Shown here piece after piece: positions 7,615 to 14,480 of a DNA stretch of 25,870 nucleotides (positions are counted from its first letter, which is position 1; every line of letters starts with the position of its first letter). Source of the DNA: Bacteroidales bacterium (GTDB lineage: Bacteria; Bacteroidota; Bacteroidia; Bacteroidales; F082); NCBI GenBank assembly GCA_023229245.1, contig JALNZU010000041.1, positions 1 through 25,870 of the forward strand, read 5' to 3'. The notes under the pieces are model-generated. The model was not told the origin of the DNA and ran no database searches. It saw only the letters and a list, made by a program, of their open reading frames with translations. A program made the position numbers and the translations under genes.

Positions 7615-9726
7615 TTATTTCAATCCGCTTCTTTCGAGGAATGGATCAATAGAAGGTTCTTTTCCTCTGAATTTCACATAGGCTTCCATACCTTCCCATA
7701 GTCCATTTTCAGCTAAAATATATTTCCTGTATTTCTCGGCTAGCTCCTGATTAAACAGGTCGCCTGATTCTTTGAATGCGTGAAATGCGTCGGCGTCCAA
7801 TACGGCTGCCCATCTATATACATAATATCCTGCGGCATATCCTGTGCTGTGTATATGTCCGAAATTGGTAGTGCGATACCGGGGTACTATTTCGTGTATA
7901 AGTCCTATGCGTTTCATGCTGTTGTCTTCAAAACTTCTCACATCGGTTTGTTCGTCAAAGGGAATAGTGTGCCAGTCCATATCTAATATAGCTGCTGCGA
8001 GGTATTCAGTATTTTCAAATCCTTGGTTAAACTGTGTTGCCTTATTCAGTTTTTCTACCAAATCTTGTGGTATTACTTCTCCTGTCTGGTAATGGAAGGC
8101 ATATTCTTTCAATAATTCGGGTTCGCCGGCCCAGTTTTCTATGATTTGTGAAGGCAGTTCTACAAAGTCGCGTGGTACTGAGCGTCCGGTGCGATTATAT
8201 CTTCCGTCGGAGAACAGGTTATGCAGTGCATGCCCGAATTCATGGAAATAAGTGGTTGTTTCATCCCAGCTAAGCAGTGCAGGCTGGTCGCCTACCGGAC
8301 GGGTGAAATTCATTACCATAGTTACCACCGGGCTTATTTTTTGGCCTTGTTCGTTGTAGCCGGCACCTCTATATGTTCCGCACCATGCGCCGCTTCTCTT
8401 GGATGGACGTGGATAAGGATCAATAAGCAATACACCTTGATGGTTGCCTTCTCGGTTAATCACTTCATATGCTTCTACTTCTGGATGATAGACAGGGATA
8501 TCGGTACGTCTTTCGAACTGAAGGCCAAACAGTTTTCCGGCAAGGATAAAGATGCCGTTTCTTACGTTTTCAATAGCAAAGTAAGGTTTTATCTCGTCTT
8601 CGTCTAAGTCGTATTTCTCTTTTCTGAGTTTTTCAGAATAATACCACCAATCCCATGATTCTAAATTGAACTCACCGCCATCCCTGTTTATCAGCTCTTG
8701 TTGTGCATCGCGTTCGCTTTTAGCAGCTTTCAGAGCCGGTTCCCATATCTGATACAGAAAATCATACACATTCTCAGGTGTCTGTGCCATTTGTTCGGCT
8801 ATAAAATATTGGGCGTAATTATCGTATCCCAACATATTTGCCGATTTGCGTCTGAGCTGCATCAACTCAAGGAATAGAGCTTTGTTGTCGTGTTCGTTAT
8901 TATTGTCGCCGCGCATAAAGTATCCTCTATACAGTTTTTCACGCAGCTCGCGTTTTTCAGAAAACTGCAAGAAGGGTATCCAGCTCGGTTTGGCTAATGT
9001 AAACACCCATTTCCCTTCCAATCCTTCTTGTATGGCTTCGGCAGCAGCAGATGATATGACGTCTTCGGGCAAGCCTGCCAGATCGGCTTCATCTTCCAAA
9101 ACTAATTTGAAATTATTATTTTCAGCCAACAGGTTTTCACCAAGCTGCAACGAAACCATTGATGTTTGCTGGTTAAGTGCTTTGAGCTCATCGCGCTCGG
9201 CTTCGGGTAAGGCAGCTCCATTACGCGCAAAATCGTTATATATCTTTTCGGTAAGCCTCATTTGTTCACGGTCTAAATCCAATTCTTCACGATTATCATA
9301 AACTGTTTTGATGCGTGCAAATAAGTCTTGATTAAAACGTACCTCATTAGAATGAGCTGTAAGCATAGGAGTGATCTCCCGGGCAAGCTCTTGTAGTTGG
9401 GGATTAGTATTAGCACTACGCAGGCCACCAAAGACCGGACTTATGCGGCTCATCATCTTGCCAGCACGATCAAAGGCCAATATGGTATTATCAAAATCAG
9501 GGTCTTCCGTATTGGAGATAATAGTGGCAATTTCGGTTTTATGTGCTTCAATAGCAGCTTGATAAGCAGGTAAATAATGCTCGTTTTGAATCTGCTCAAA
9601 AGGAGGTACCCCAAATGGAGTCTCAAATTCAGTTAATAATGGATTCATTGATTCTTTGGGTTTTTCGGTAGTAGCGCATGCTACCATTAAAAGAGATGAC
9701 AAGAATACGTAAAAAACTTTTTTCAT
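7615..9726 (-). CDS. dcp: M3-family peptidyl-dipeptidase (Dcp-like) lipoprotein
   Basis: This zinc metallopeptidase of the thimet oligopeptidase family (M3) probably removes dipeptides from the C-terminus of oligopeptides, as Dcp does. I chose the ATG at 9726 (703 residues) rather than the longer frame from 9804. It begins MKKVFYVFLSSLLMVACATT, a lipoprotein signal with lipobox Cys17, whereas the 26 extra residues upstream have no function in such a signal. The helical M3 fold contains HEFGHALH, with HEFGH at 495-499 and Glu496 catalytic, and the third ligand Glu523 in FVELPSQ. Arg/Tyr-rich HSTGYAAGYYVYRWA near the end is also family-typical. The lipid anchor places it in the periplasm or at the outer membrane, unlike cytoplasmic E. 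coli Dcp. It stands alone, with a terminator downstream and a divergent tRNA upstream. Oligopeptidase A-like activity is the alternative. Confidence 0.94.
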   Translation of the reverse strand: MKKVFYVFLSSLLMVACATTEKPKESMNPLLTEFETPFGVPPFEQIQNEHYLPAYQAAIEAHKTEIATIISNTEDPDFDNTILAFDRAGKMMSRISPVFGGLRSANTNPQLQELAREITPMLTAHSNEVRFNQDLFARIKTVYDNREELDLDREQMRLTEKIYNDFARNGAALPEAERDELKALNQQTSMVSLQLGENLLAENNNFKLVLEDEADLAGLPEDVISSAAAEAIQEGLEGKWVFTLAKPSWIPFLQFSEKRELREKLYRGYFMRGDNNNEHDNKALFLELMQLRRKSANMLGYDNYAQYFIAEQMAQTPENVYDFLYQIWEPALKAAKSERDAQQELINRDGGEFNLESWDWWYYSEKLRKEKYDLDEDEIKPYFAIENVRNGIFILAGKLFGLQFERRTDIPVYHPEVEAYEVINREGNHQGVLLIDPYPRPSKRSGAWCGTYRGAGYNEQGQKISPVVTMVMNFTRPVGDQPALLSWDETTTYFHEFGHALHNLFSDGRYNRTGRSVPRDFVELPSQIIENWAGEPELLKEYAFHYQTGEVIPQDLVEKLNKATQFNQGFENTEYLAAAILDMDWHTIPFDEQTDVRSFEDNSMKRIGLIHEIVPRYRTTNFGHIHSTGYAAGYYVYRWAAVLDADAFHAFKESGDLFNQELAEKYRKYILAENGLWEGMEAYVKFRGKEPSIDPFLERSGLK

Positions 9727-9882
9727 AGTACATGTGTTGTTGATAAATTGATAGAGTGAAAGTTTAACAGGTAAAGATAAGCTATTTTCTATAATCCAAC
9801 GCAAGTGAAAGACAGTGGTGCTTTTCGTTCGGTTTTCGGTAAGCCATATCGCTTTGCTTCAGGTTTTTTCTGATCAAATATC

Positions 9883-9911
9883 TTGTTCATCCGAAAAAAG
9901 TATTAGTTTTG
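9883..9911 (+). promoter_or_regulatory. Promoter of tRNA-Ala (Bacteroidota type)
   Basis: TTG at 9883-9885 and TAGTTTTG at 9904-9911 match the Bacteroidota primary sigma factor consensus (TTG, then TAnnTTTG) with an 18-nt spacer. The -7 box ends 11 nt before the mature tRNA, which would give a very short 5' leader for RNase P to remove. Confidence 0.75.
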
Positions 9912-9922
9912 CACCCTCAAAA

Positions 9923-9996
9923 GGGGCATTAGCTCAGTTGGCTAGAGCGTTTGACTGGCAGTCAAAAGGTCAACGGTTCGATTCCGTTATGCTCCA
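9923..9996 (+). tRNA. tRNA-Ala (anticodon GGC)
   Basis: A complete cloverleaf of 74 nt is visible: acceptor GGGGCAT pairing with ATGCTCC, D arm GCTC/GAGC, anticodon arm TTTGA-CTGGCAG-TCAAA, variable loop AGGTC, and T arm AACGG-TTCGATT-CCGTT. The anticodon GGC reads the alanine codons GCC and GCU. The acceptor has a G3-U70 wobble, the main identity element for alanyl-tRNA synthetase, which confirms the assignment independently. The discriminator base is A; CCA is not encoded (ACA follows), so the CCA-adding enzyme must complete it. Its own promoter and terminator make it a single-gene unit. Confidence 0.97.
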
Positions 9997-10000
9997 CATC

Positions 10001-10040
10001 AAAAACCTGTCTTGCTGTAGATTAGTAAGGTGGGTTTTTT
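10001..10040 (+). terminator. Terminator of tRNA-Ala
   Basis: Arms 10001-10013 (AAAAACCTGTCTT) and 10027-10039 (AAGGTGGGTTTTT) can form 13 pairs in RNA, three of them G-U, around a 13-nt loop, ending in a T run at 10035-10040. The wobble pairs only form in the plus-strand transcript, which fits termination after the tRNA. It starts 5 nt past the tRNA and ends 13 nt before the thpR ATG. Confidence 0.6.
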
Positions 10041-10052
10041 ACTAAATCAGAT

Positions 10053-10634
10053 ATGCATACACAACGCTTGTTTGTAGCCATACATATAGATGCAGGCGAT
10101 TCCTTAGTACGACTTTTAAGTTCGCTGGCACATCAGCTCAGGCATGAAAGGATCAACTGGGTAAAACCCCAGAATATGCATCTTACATTGAAATTTATTG
10201 GTGCGACACCTTCAGATAAAATACCTGAGATCATACAGTTTTTGCAGAATATCAGTTTAAAGCATAGCGGTTTTGAATTAGAGTTCGATAGAACTGGTTT
10301 GTTTGGAAGCCAATACAATCCTAAGGTGATATGGTTGGGTAGCAGCAAGGCCCCCGACTTACTGATCAGCTTAGCGAAAGATATGATCAATGGGTTTGAT
10401 CAAATAGGTTATCCGGCCGATCGGCAGAATTTCGTTCCACATCTCACATTGGCTCGTATCAAGCAATTGGCCGATAAGCACTATTTTCAACGGATTATTC
10501 GACAAATTCCGCAACAGGTTTATATCCGACAGGCAATACATTCGTTCAGACTGTATGAGAGTATTTTACAAAAGAATGGTCCTGTTTATAAACTTATTCA
10601 GGAATTTCAATTTGATGGCCTGAAATCGGACTGA
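10053..10634 (+). CDS. thpR: RNA 2',3'-cyclic phosphodiesterase (2'-5' RNA ligase family)
   Basis: This cytoplasmic enzyme of the 2H phosphoesterase superfamily, known as LigT or ThpR, opens 2',3'-cyclic phosphates on RNA ends and can reversibly form 2'-5' linkages. Both catalytic histidine motifs are present: HLTL at 43-46 (followed by KFIG, as is usual) and HLTL at 130-133 (in NFVPHLTLARIK). The start MHTQRLFVAIHI fits the family's F-x-A-I/L opening strand. The length, 193 residues, is slightly above the E. coli protein (176). It begins 13 nt after the tRNA terminator, so it is expressed by read-through or from a promoter inside that region; I see no clear separate one. Its biological role is poorly defined even in E. 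coli; the position beside a tRNA gene is probably incidental. Confidence 0.93.
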   Translation: MHTQRLFVAIHIDAGDSLVRLLSSLAHQLRHERINWVKPQNMHLTLKFIGATPSDKIPEIIQFLQNISLKHSGFELEFDRTGLFGSQYNPKVIWLGSSKAPDLLISLAKDMINGFDQIGYPADRQNFVPHLTLARIKQLADKHYFQRIIRQIPQQVYIRQAIHSFRLYESILQKNGPVYKLIQEFQFDGLKSD

Positions 10635-10835
10635 TATTTCTATAAAACTTATTGGCTACGCATAAAGCTATAGGTTGGTAATGGATACTTGTACGCATCA
10701 CTTAGTCGTCTGCCAATACAGCATATAAGTTTTTATAGTACTGATTCTAAGTTTATTGTGTTAAAATTGGTATAGGTAGGTTTTGAGTTGGGTTACGAGT
10801 GTGTGATCTCTGCTTGTTAATTGTATTTTTGCGGT
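10635..10835. other. Intergenic region with imperfect inverted repeat
   Basis: This 201-nt gap between thpR and purN holds no convincing gene. An inverted repeat frames its first half: CTATAAAACTTAT at 10640-10652 faces ATAAGTTTTTATAG at 10725-10738, and inside it TTGGC (10652-10656) faces GCCAA (10712-10716). The heptamer TACGCAT occurs twice between the arms (10657-10663 and 10692-10698). It could be a folded RNA, a decayed mobile repeat or chance. Confidence 0.35.
10824..10831 (+). promoter_or_regulatory. Putative -7 promoter element directly before purN
   Basis: TATTTTTG matches TAnnTTTG exactly and ends 4 nt before the purN ATG at 10836. Transcription would then start at or next to the start codon, giving a leaderless or almost leaderless mRNA. 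No TTG lies at the expected -33 distance, so the call is tentative. Confidence 0.35.
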
Positions 10836-11411
10836 ATGTTGAAAAAACGGATCGTAGTATTTGCCTCGGGCAATGGTAGTAATATGGAGTGTATTCATCA
10901 TTATTTTTCTACTACCCAATTTGCTGAGGTTCATAGTGTGGTTTGTAACAAGCCTTCGGCTGGTGTGATAGAGCGTGCAAATCGGCTTGGGATTCCCGTT
11001 AGGATGATAGACAGAAATTATTTGTACGAATCGAACAGGCTCAGTATTGAACTCAAGCAAGCCCATATTGATCTGATCGTTTTAGCCGGCTTCATGTGGC
11101 TCATTCCGAAGCATTTGATTCATTATTTTCCAAATCGCATTATCAATATTCATCCTGCATTACTCCCTGCATATGGGGGTAAAGGAATGTACGGTATGCA
11201 GATACATAGTGCTGTCATCCGTAATAAAGAAAAAGTTTCGGGTATCACTATCCATTATGTAAATGAACAGTATGATGAAGGCAAGCATATTTTTCAACAG
11301 TCTATTCCGCTTTCTCCCGATCAGACGCCGGAGCAATTAGCTACTCGTATCCACGCTTTGGAACATGAATGGTATTCTCAGATCATCGAAAAGCTGTTAG
11401 TAAATTTATAG
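10836..11411 (+). CDS. purN: Phosphoribosylglycinamide formyltransferase (GART)
   Basis: This enzyme catalyses the third step of de novo purine synthesis, transferring a formyl group from 10-formyl-tetrahydrofolate to GAR in the cytoplasm. I use the ATG at 10836 (191 residues), starting MLKKRIVVFASGNGSN, which puts the first beta-strand and the phosphate-binding SGNGSN loop at the usual distance from the N-terminus; the upstream TTG at 10821 would add five unlikely residues. Catalytic residues are present: Asn104 and His106 in NIHPALLPAYGGKGMYG and Asp147 in VNEQYDEG. The protein is somewhat shorter than E. coli PurN (212). It stands apart from other pur genes, as often in Bacteroidota, and converges on the histidine kinase gene with a 16-nt gap. 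Confidence 0.95.
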   Translation: MLKKRIVVFASGNGSNMECIHHYFSTTQFAEVHSVVCNKPSAGVIERANRLGIPVRMIDRNYLYESNRLSIELKQAHIDLIVLAGFMWLIPKHLIHYFPNRIINIHPALLPAYGGKGMYGMQIHSAVIRNKEKVSGITIHYVNEQYDEGKHIFQQSIPLSPDQTPEQLATRIHALEHEWYSQIIEKLLVNL

Positions 11412-11427
11412 GATACATAGCCTGTGG

Positions 11428-12741
11428 TCAGGTTTTCCTGGCAAGGGTATCTACAGCTATATAAATATGAATCCCCGGGTTGGTGTTTTGAAAATTAAAG
11501 GTGCCATTCATTGATCTCACCCTGCTGATAATATTCTTTACTCCCATATGATTATCACCTTTTTCAATAGCTTGTTGCAAATCGAATCCTATGCCGTCGT
11601 CCCTGTAGTCTAACAGCAGTTTATGGTCGGATAATCTGAAGTCGATCGTAATAATATTGGCATTGGCATGTTTGATCGTGTTATTGATCAGTTCGGTGAT
11701 GATGCGATAAAAGATCAGTTCGAGTGTTGGGCCTATCTGCCGGTCAATATTTGAACAGCGTACTTTGATTTGTAGCAGATTGGTGGCATTAATTGCGTCA
11801 GTAAAATGAACTATGGCTTTTGTTAGTCCGTAATCGGTAAGCAATTGTGGGGTGATGTTGTTGGCAATATTGCGGGCAGAGTCAACGGCTTCATCTACTA
11901 ACTTATTGATAAAGAGGATTGATTCTTCTTTTTCGTGAGTGTTTTTAGCTCCATCTAATTCGTTCACATAAAGTTTAATAGTTGACAGCAATGGGCCTAG
12001 GCCGTCGTGAATTTCTTTTGCAAATCGTCGTCTTTCTGTTTCTTCTGTTTCAATAATGGCGATTCGTACTTTTTTATCAAGCTCTTTGCGCTCGGCTATA
12101 GTTCGGGCTACGCAGGCAATATATGGCTTTGCTTCTATATCTATCAGGCTACAGTTTATTTCTACCGGAAACCGTTGTCCTGTTTTTGACCGAAGCTCTG
12201 TTTCAAAAATATAATAGCTTCCGTTTTGTATTCTGTTGATATGGTCTAATACCCCTTCTACATGCGGGCCTGATTTGAGATCGGCAAAATGCAGGCTTAA
12301 CAACTGGTTGCGGCTTAGTTCAAGTCGTTGACATACTGCATGATTAGCTTCTACTATCTTACCGTTGGTGTCTAACAGCAGGATCTGGTCGGAGGTTGTG
12401 TCGAACAGCATCTGAAAGTTTTTTTCAACACTTTTTTTTGTCCGTTCTACTGTATCAAGTCGTTTGAGTATAGTGTTGATCAGTACGGTACCTGTGAGCA
12501 TGAGTACCGATACTGTTAATCCGGCAGCATGTGGTACTACACTCCCAGAGGCAAGCTGTGAGATACCTCTCAATGCTAACAACTGAAACAAATTTTCAAG
12601 TGAAAGCAACACCATAGCTGCGGCAATCAACAGCCAGGCTGTACGCAAGCGCGATACTTTGTAATAGTTGATGACTACTGCAAAGGTGAGCAGCCGAAGC
12701 ACCATCGACAGTGTAATCATAAAAATTACTGTAGTATCCAT
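11428..12741 (-). CDS. PAS-domain sensor histidine kinase (NarL/DesK-type, HisKA_3)
   Basis: This membrane sensor kinase autophosphorylates a histidine and would pass the phosphate to a LuxR/NarL-type response regulator. Using the ATG at 12741 (437 residues), three hydrophobic segments occupy about residues 2-25, 35-58 and 74-93, with very short loops and no large periplasmic domain. A PAS domain spans about 105-218, including LLLDTNGKIVEANHAVC and FPVEINCSL. The H-box ERRRFAKEIHDGLGPLLS has His245, and the HATPase_c domain carries N-box TELINNTIKHA and G-box DDGIGFD. A TTG at 12747 is an alternative start overlapping the upstream stop as TTGA. Either way the gene is coupled to the S41 protease ahead of it. 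No response regulator gene is in the window. The signal sensed is unknown; membrane-embedded or cytoplasmic sensing is likely. Confidence 0.92.
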   Translation of the reverse strand: MDTTVIFMITLSMVLRLLTFAVVINYYKVSRLRTAWLLIAAAMVLLSLENLFQLLALRGISQLASGSVVPHAAGLTVSVLMLTGTVLINTILKRLDTVERTKKSVEKNFQMLFDTTSDQILLLDTNGKIVEANHAVCQRLELSRNQLLSLHFADLKSGPHVEGVLDHINRIQNGSYYIFETELRSKTGQRFPVEINCSLIDIEAKPYIACVARTIAERKELDKKVRIAIIETEETERRRFAKEIHDGLGPLLSTIKLYVNELDGAKNTHEKEESILFINKLVDEAVDSARNIANNITPQLLTDYGLTKAIVHFTDAINATNLLQIKVRCSNIDRQIGPTLELIFYRIITELINNTIKHANANIITIDFRLSDHKLLLDYRDDGIGFDLQQAIEKGDNHMGVKNIISRVRSMNGTFNFQNTNPGIHIYIAVDTLARKT

Positions 12742-12743
12742 CC

Positions 12744-14354
12744 TCAAGAATTATACAAATAGTGAATAGCTTCCAATAAAGTATCGTCAATATCCTGATA
12801 AACAGGGTAAAATGCATCATCATCAAACACATTTCGGCCTATATAAGCTTTTAAAAGTATGCGGGTGGCTTCCCTGCTTCCGTTCCATTCGTCAGGCTTA
12901 GGTCTGATCCCTTTTTCAGCGGCAAACGCTAAAAGGTCGTTTAACAACTCATTATTAACCTTGAAGTTGCGAATAAACTTCTCAGCTGATCCATAGCTTT
13001 GAAGCTGTTGCCGGTGTGTGTCAGCGTAATCAAACGCAACCTGAAAGATCAGGCCGCTGTTTGCTAAACGGTTGAAGAAATATTTTGTGCTATCTGTGGA
13101 TATAGGCACAAATATATCGGGCATGATGCCTCCTCCTCCATACACGATTTTGCCTTTTGAGGTGATATACTTTACTGTATCTGTCAGATGTATGCTGTCG
13201 GCATGGCTCAGCTCGCCATTGATGAATCTTTCAATAGGTTCGTGATGGTATTCTTTGAAATTCTCGTCGTACGGTCTTTGTATTGAGCGTCCGGTAGGCG
13301 TATAATAGCGGGCTACCGTCAGTCGTATAGCTGATCCATCGGGCAGTGCCACCTGTTCCTGTACCAATCCTTTTCCAAACGACCGTCTGCCGATGACTGT
13401 TCCGCGGTCGTTATCCTGTAGAGCACCCGCCACTATCTCGCTGGCACTGGCCGAGCCTTCATCAATAAGCACTACCAGGTCTTCATGTTCAAACATGCCT
13501 TTACGGCTGGCATAGCTATAAGTCTTAGATCGGTTTTTTCCTTGCGTATAAACGATGAGCGTGCCTTCGGGCAGAAACTCATCAGCCAGATCAGTAGCAG
13601 CTTTGAGATATCCGCCGGCATTGCCTCGTAGATCGAGTATAAGTTTGCTCATACCTAAATTTTTCAACCGGCTTGCAGCATCAATAAACTCCTGATGAGT
13701 GGTGGCAGAAAACTTGTTCAATCGGATGTACCCTATGGTTTTATTGATCATATAGGCTACATCCAGGCTGAAAGTGGGGATGATATCGCGGGTGATAGTC
13801 AGCTCGGTAAACCCTTCCACCCCTCTTCTGAACACCCCAACTTTTACTTTTGTTCCTTTCTTGCCTTTGAGCCTGCGCATAGCATCCCTGTTGGTAATAT
13901 GTATTCCGGCTACCAAGCTGTCGTCTATCATCACAATTCGGTCGCCCGACATGACACCAACCCGCTCGGATGGACCTCCTTTAACAGGATTGATGACGGT
14001 GATAGTGTCTTTTTCTATACGAAAAGAAACGCCTATACCCTCAAAACTACCTAACAGAGGATCATTCATTTCATCAAACTCTTCGGGAGAAATATATTGG
14101 CTGTGAGGGTCTAACTTTTCCAACATACCTTTAATGGCGTGATCCTCCAACATGGAACGTGTAATCGTATCTACATAATCCTGCTCTATATAACTGAGTA
14201 TATTGTCTATCTTACTCCCTTTATGAACGGGCAGATAAAAAACCGATCGCTCCGAGAGTCTGTTGCCGTTTGCTATTCTATAACCGAAATACAATCCGGC
14301 TGCCAAGACCACAGCTAATAGCAGCGGCTGATACAAGAAAAACTTATGCTTCAT
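12744..14354 (-). CDS. S41-family C-terminal processing peptidase with PDZ domain
   Basis: This serine protease of the CtpA/Prc family has a PDZ domain that selects substrates by their C-terminus and a Ser/Lys catalytic dyad. The order is an uncleaved signal or N-terminal anchor (about 7-26), a helical segment, a PDZ domain (about 100-190, with GIGVSF and GDRIVMIDD), and the protease core with YIRLNKFS and LILDLRGNAGG. The nucleophile motif EGSASASE has predicted Ser303, and RRSFGKG has Lys328; the 25-residue spacing equals that of known CTPs. An extra C-terminal region of about 150 residues after YGGGGIMPDIFVP is normal in Bacteroidota members. It should act in the periplasm. The stop codon lies 2 nt before the kinase ATG, so they form an operon. 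A TAnnTTTG element lies 27 nt upstream. Confidence 0.95.
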   Translation of the reverse strand: MKHKFFLYQPLLLAVVLAAGLYFGYRIANGNRLSERSVFYLPVHKGSKIDNILSYIEQDYVDTITRSMLEDHAIKGMLEKLDPHSQYISPEEFDEMNDPLLGSFEGIGVSFRIEKDTITVINPVKGGPSERVGVMSGDRIVMIDDSLVAGIHITNRDAMRRLKGKKGTKVKVGVFRRGVEGFTELTITRDIIPTFSLDVAYMINKTIGYIRLNKFSATTHQEFIDAASRLKNLGMSKLILDLRGNAGGYLKAATDLADEFLPEGTLIVYTQGKNRSKTYSYASRKGMFEHEDLVVLIDEGSASASEIVAGALQDNDRGTVIGRRSFGKGLVQEQVALPDGSAIRLTVARYYTPTGRSIQRPYDENFKEYHHEPIERFINGELSHADSIHLTDTVKYITSKGKIVYGGGGIMPDIFVPISTDSTKYFFNRLANSGLIFQVAFDYADTHRQQLQSYGSAEKFIRNFKVNNELLNDLLAFAAEKGIRPKPDEWNGSREATRILLKAYIGRNVFDDDAFYPVYQDIDDTLLEAIHYLYNS

Positions 14355-14381
14355 TATGGCCTGTTATCGAATAATATCATG

Positions 14382-14389
14382 CAAAAGTA
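14382..14389 (-). promoter_or_regulatory. Putative -7 element of the S41 protease-kinase operon
   Basis: The minus strand reads TACTTTTG, an exact TAnnTTTG match ending 27 nt before the S41 ATG at 14354. No matching TTG was found at the -33 distance. Confidence 0.45.
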
Positions 14390-14480
14390 CTATTAATTGT
14401 TTCAGCCATAGCAGATGGAGAACTCCCTACTGAAAGATCAGATCATCAAAAGCTACTGGCTTTGATCAGCATATAACACT

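Noticed and set aside
9727..9804. N-terminal extension of the M3 peptidase (26 residues)
   Set aside because: It precedes a perfect lipoprotein signal peptide starting at 9726, which would not function internally.
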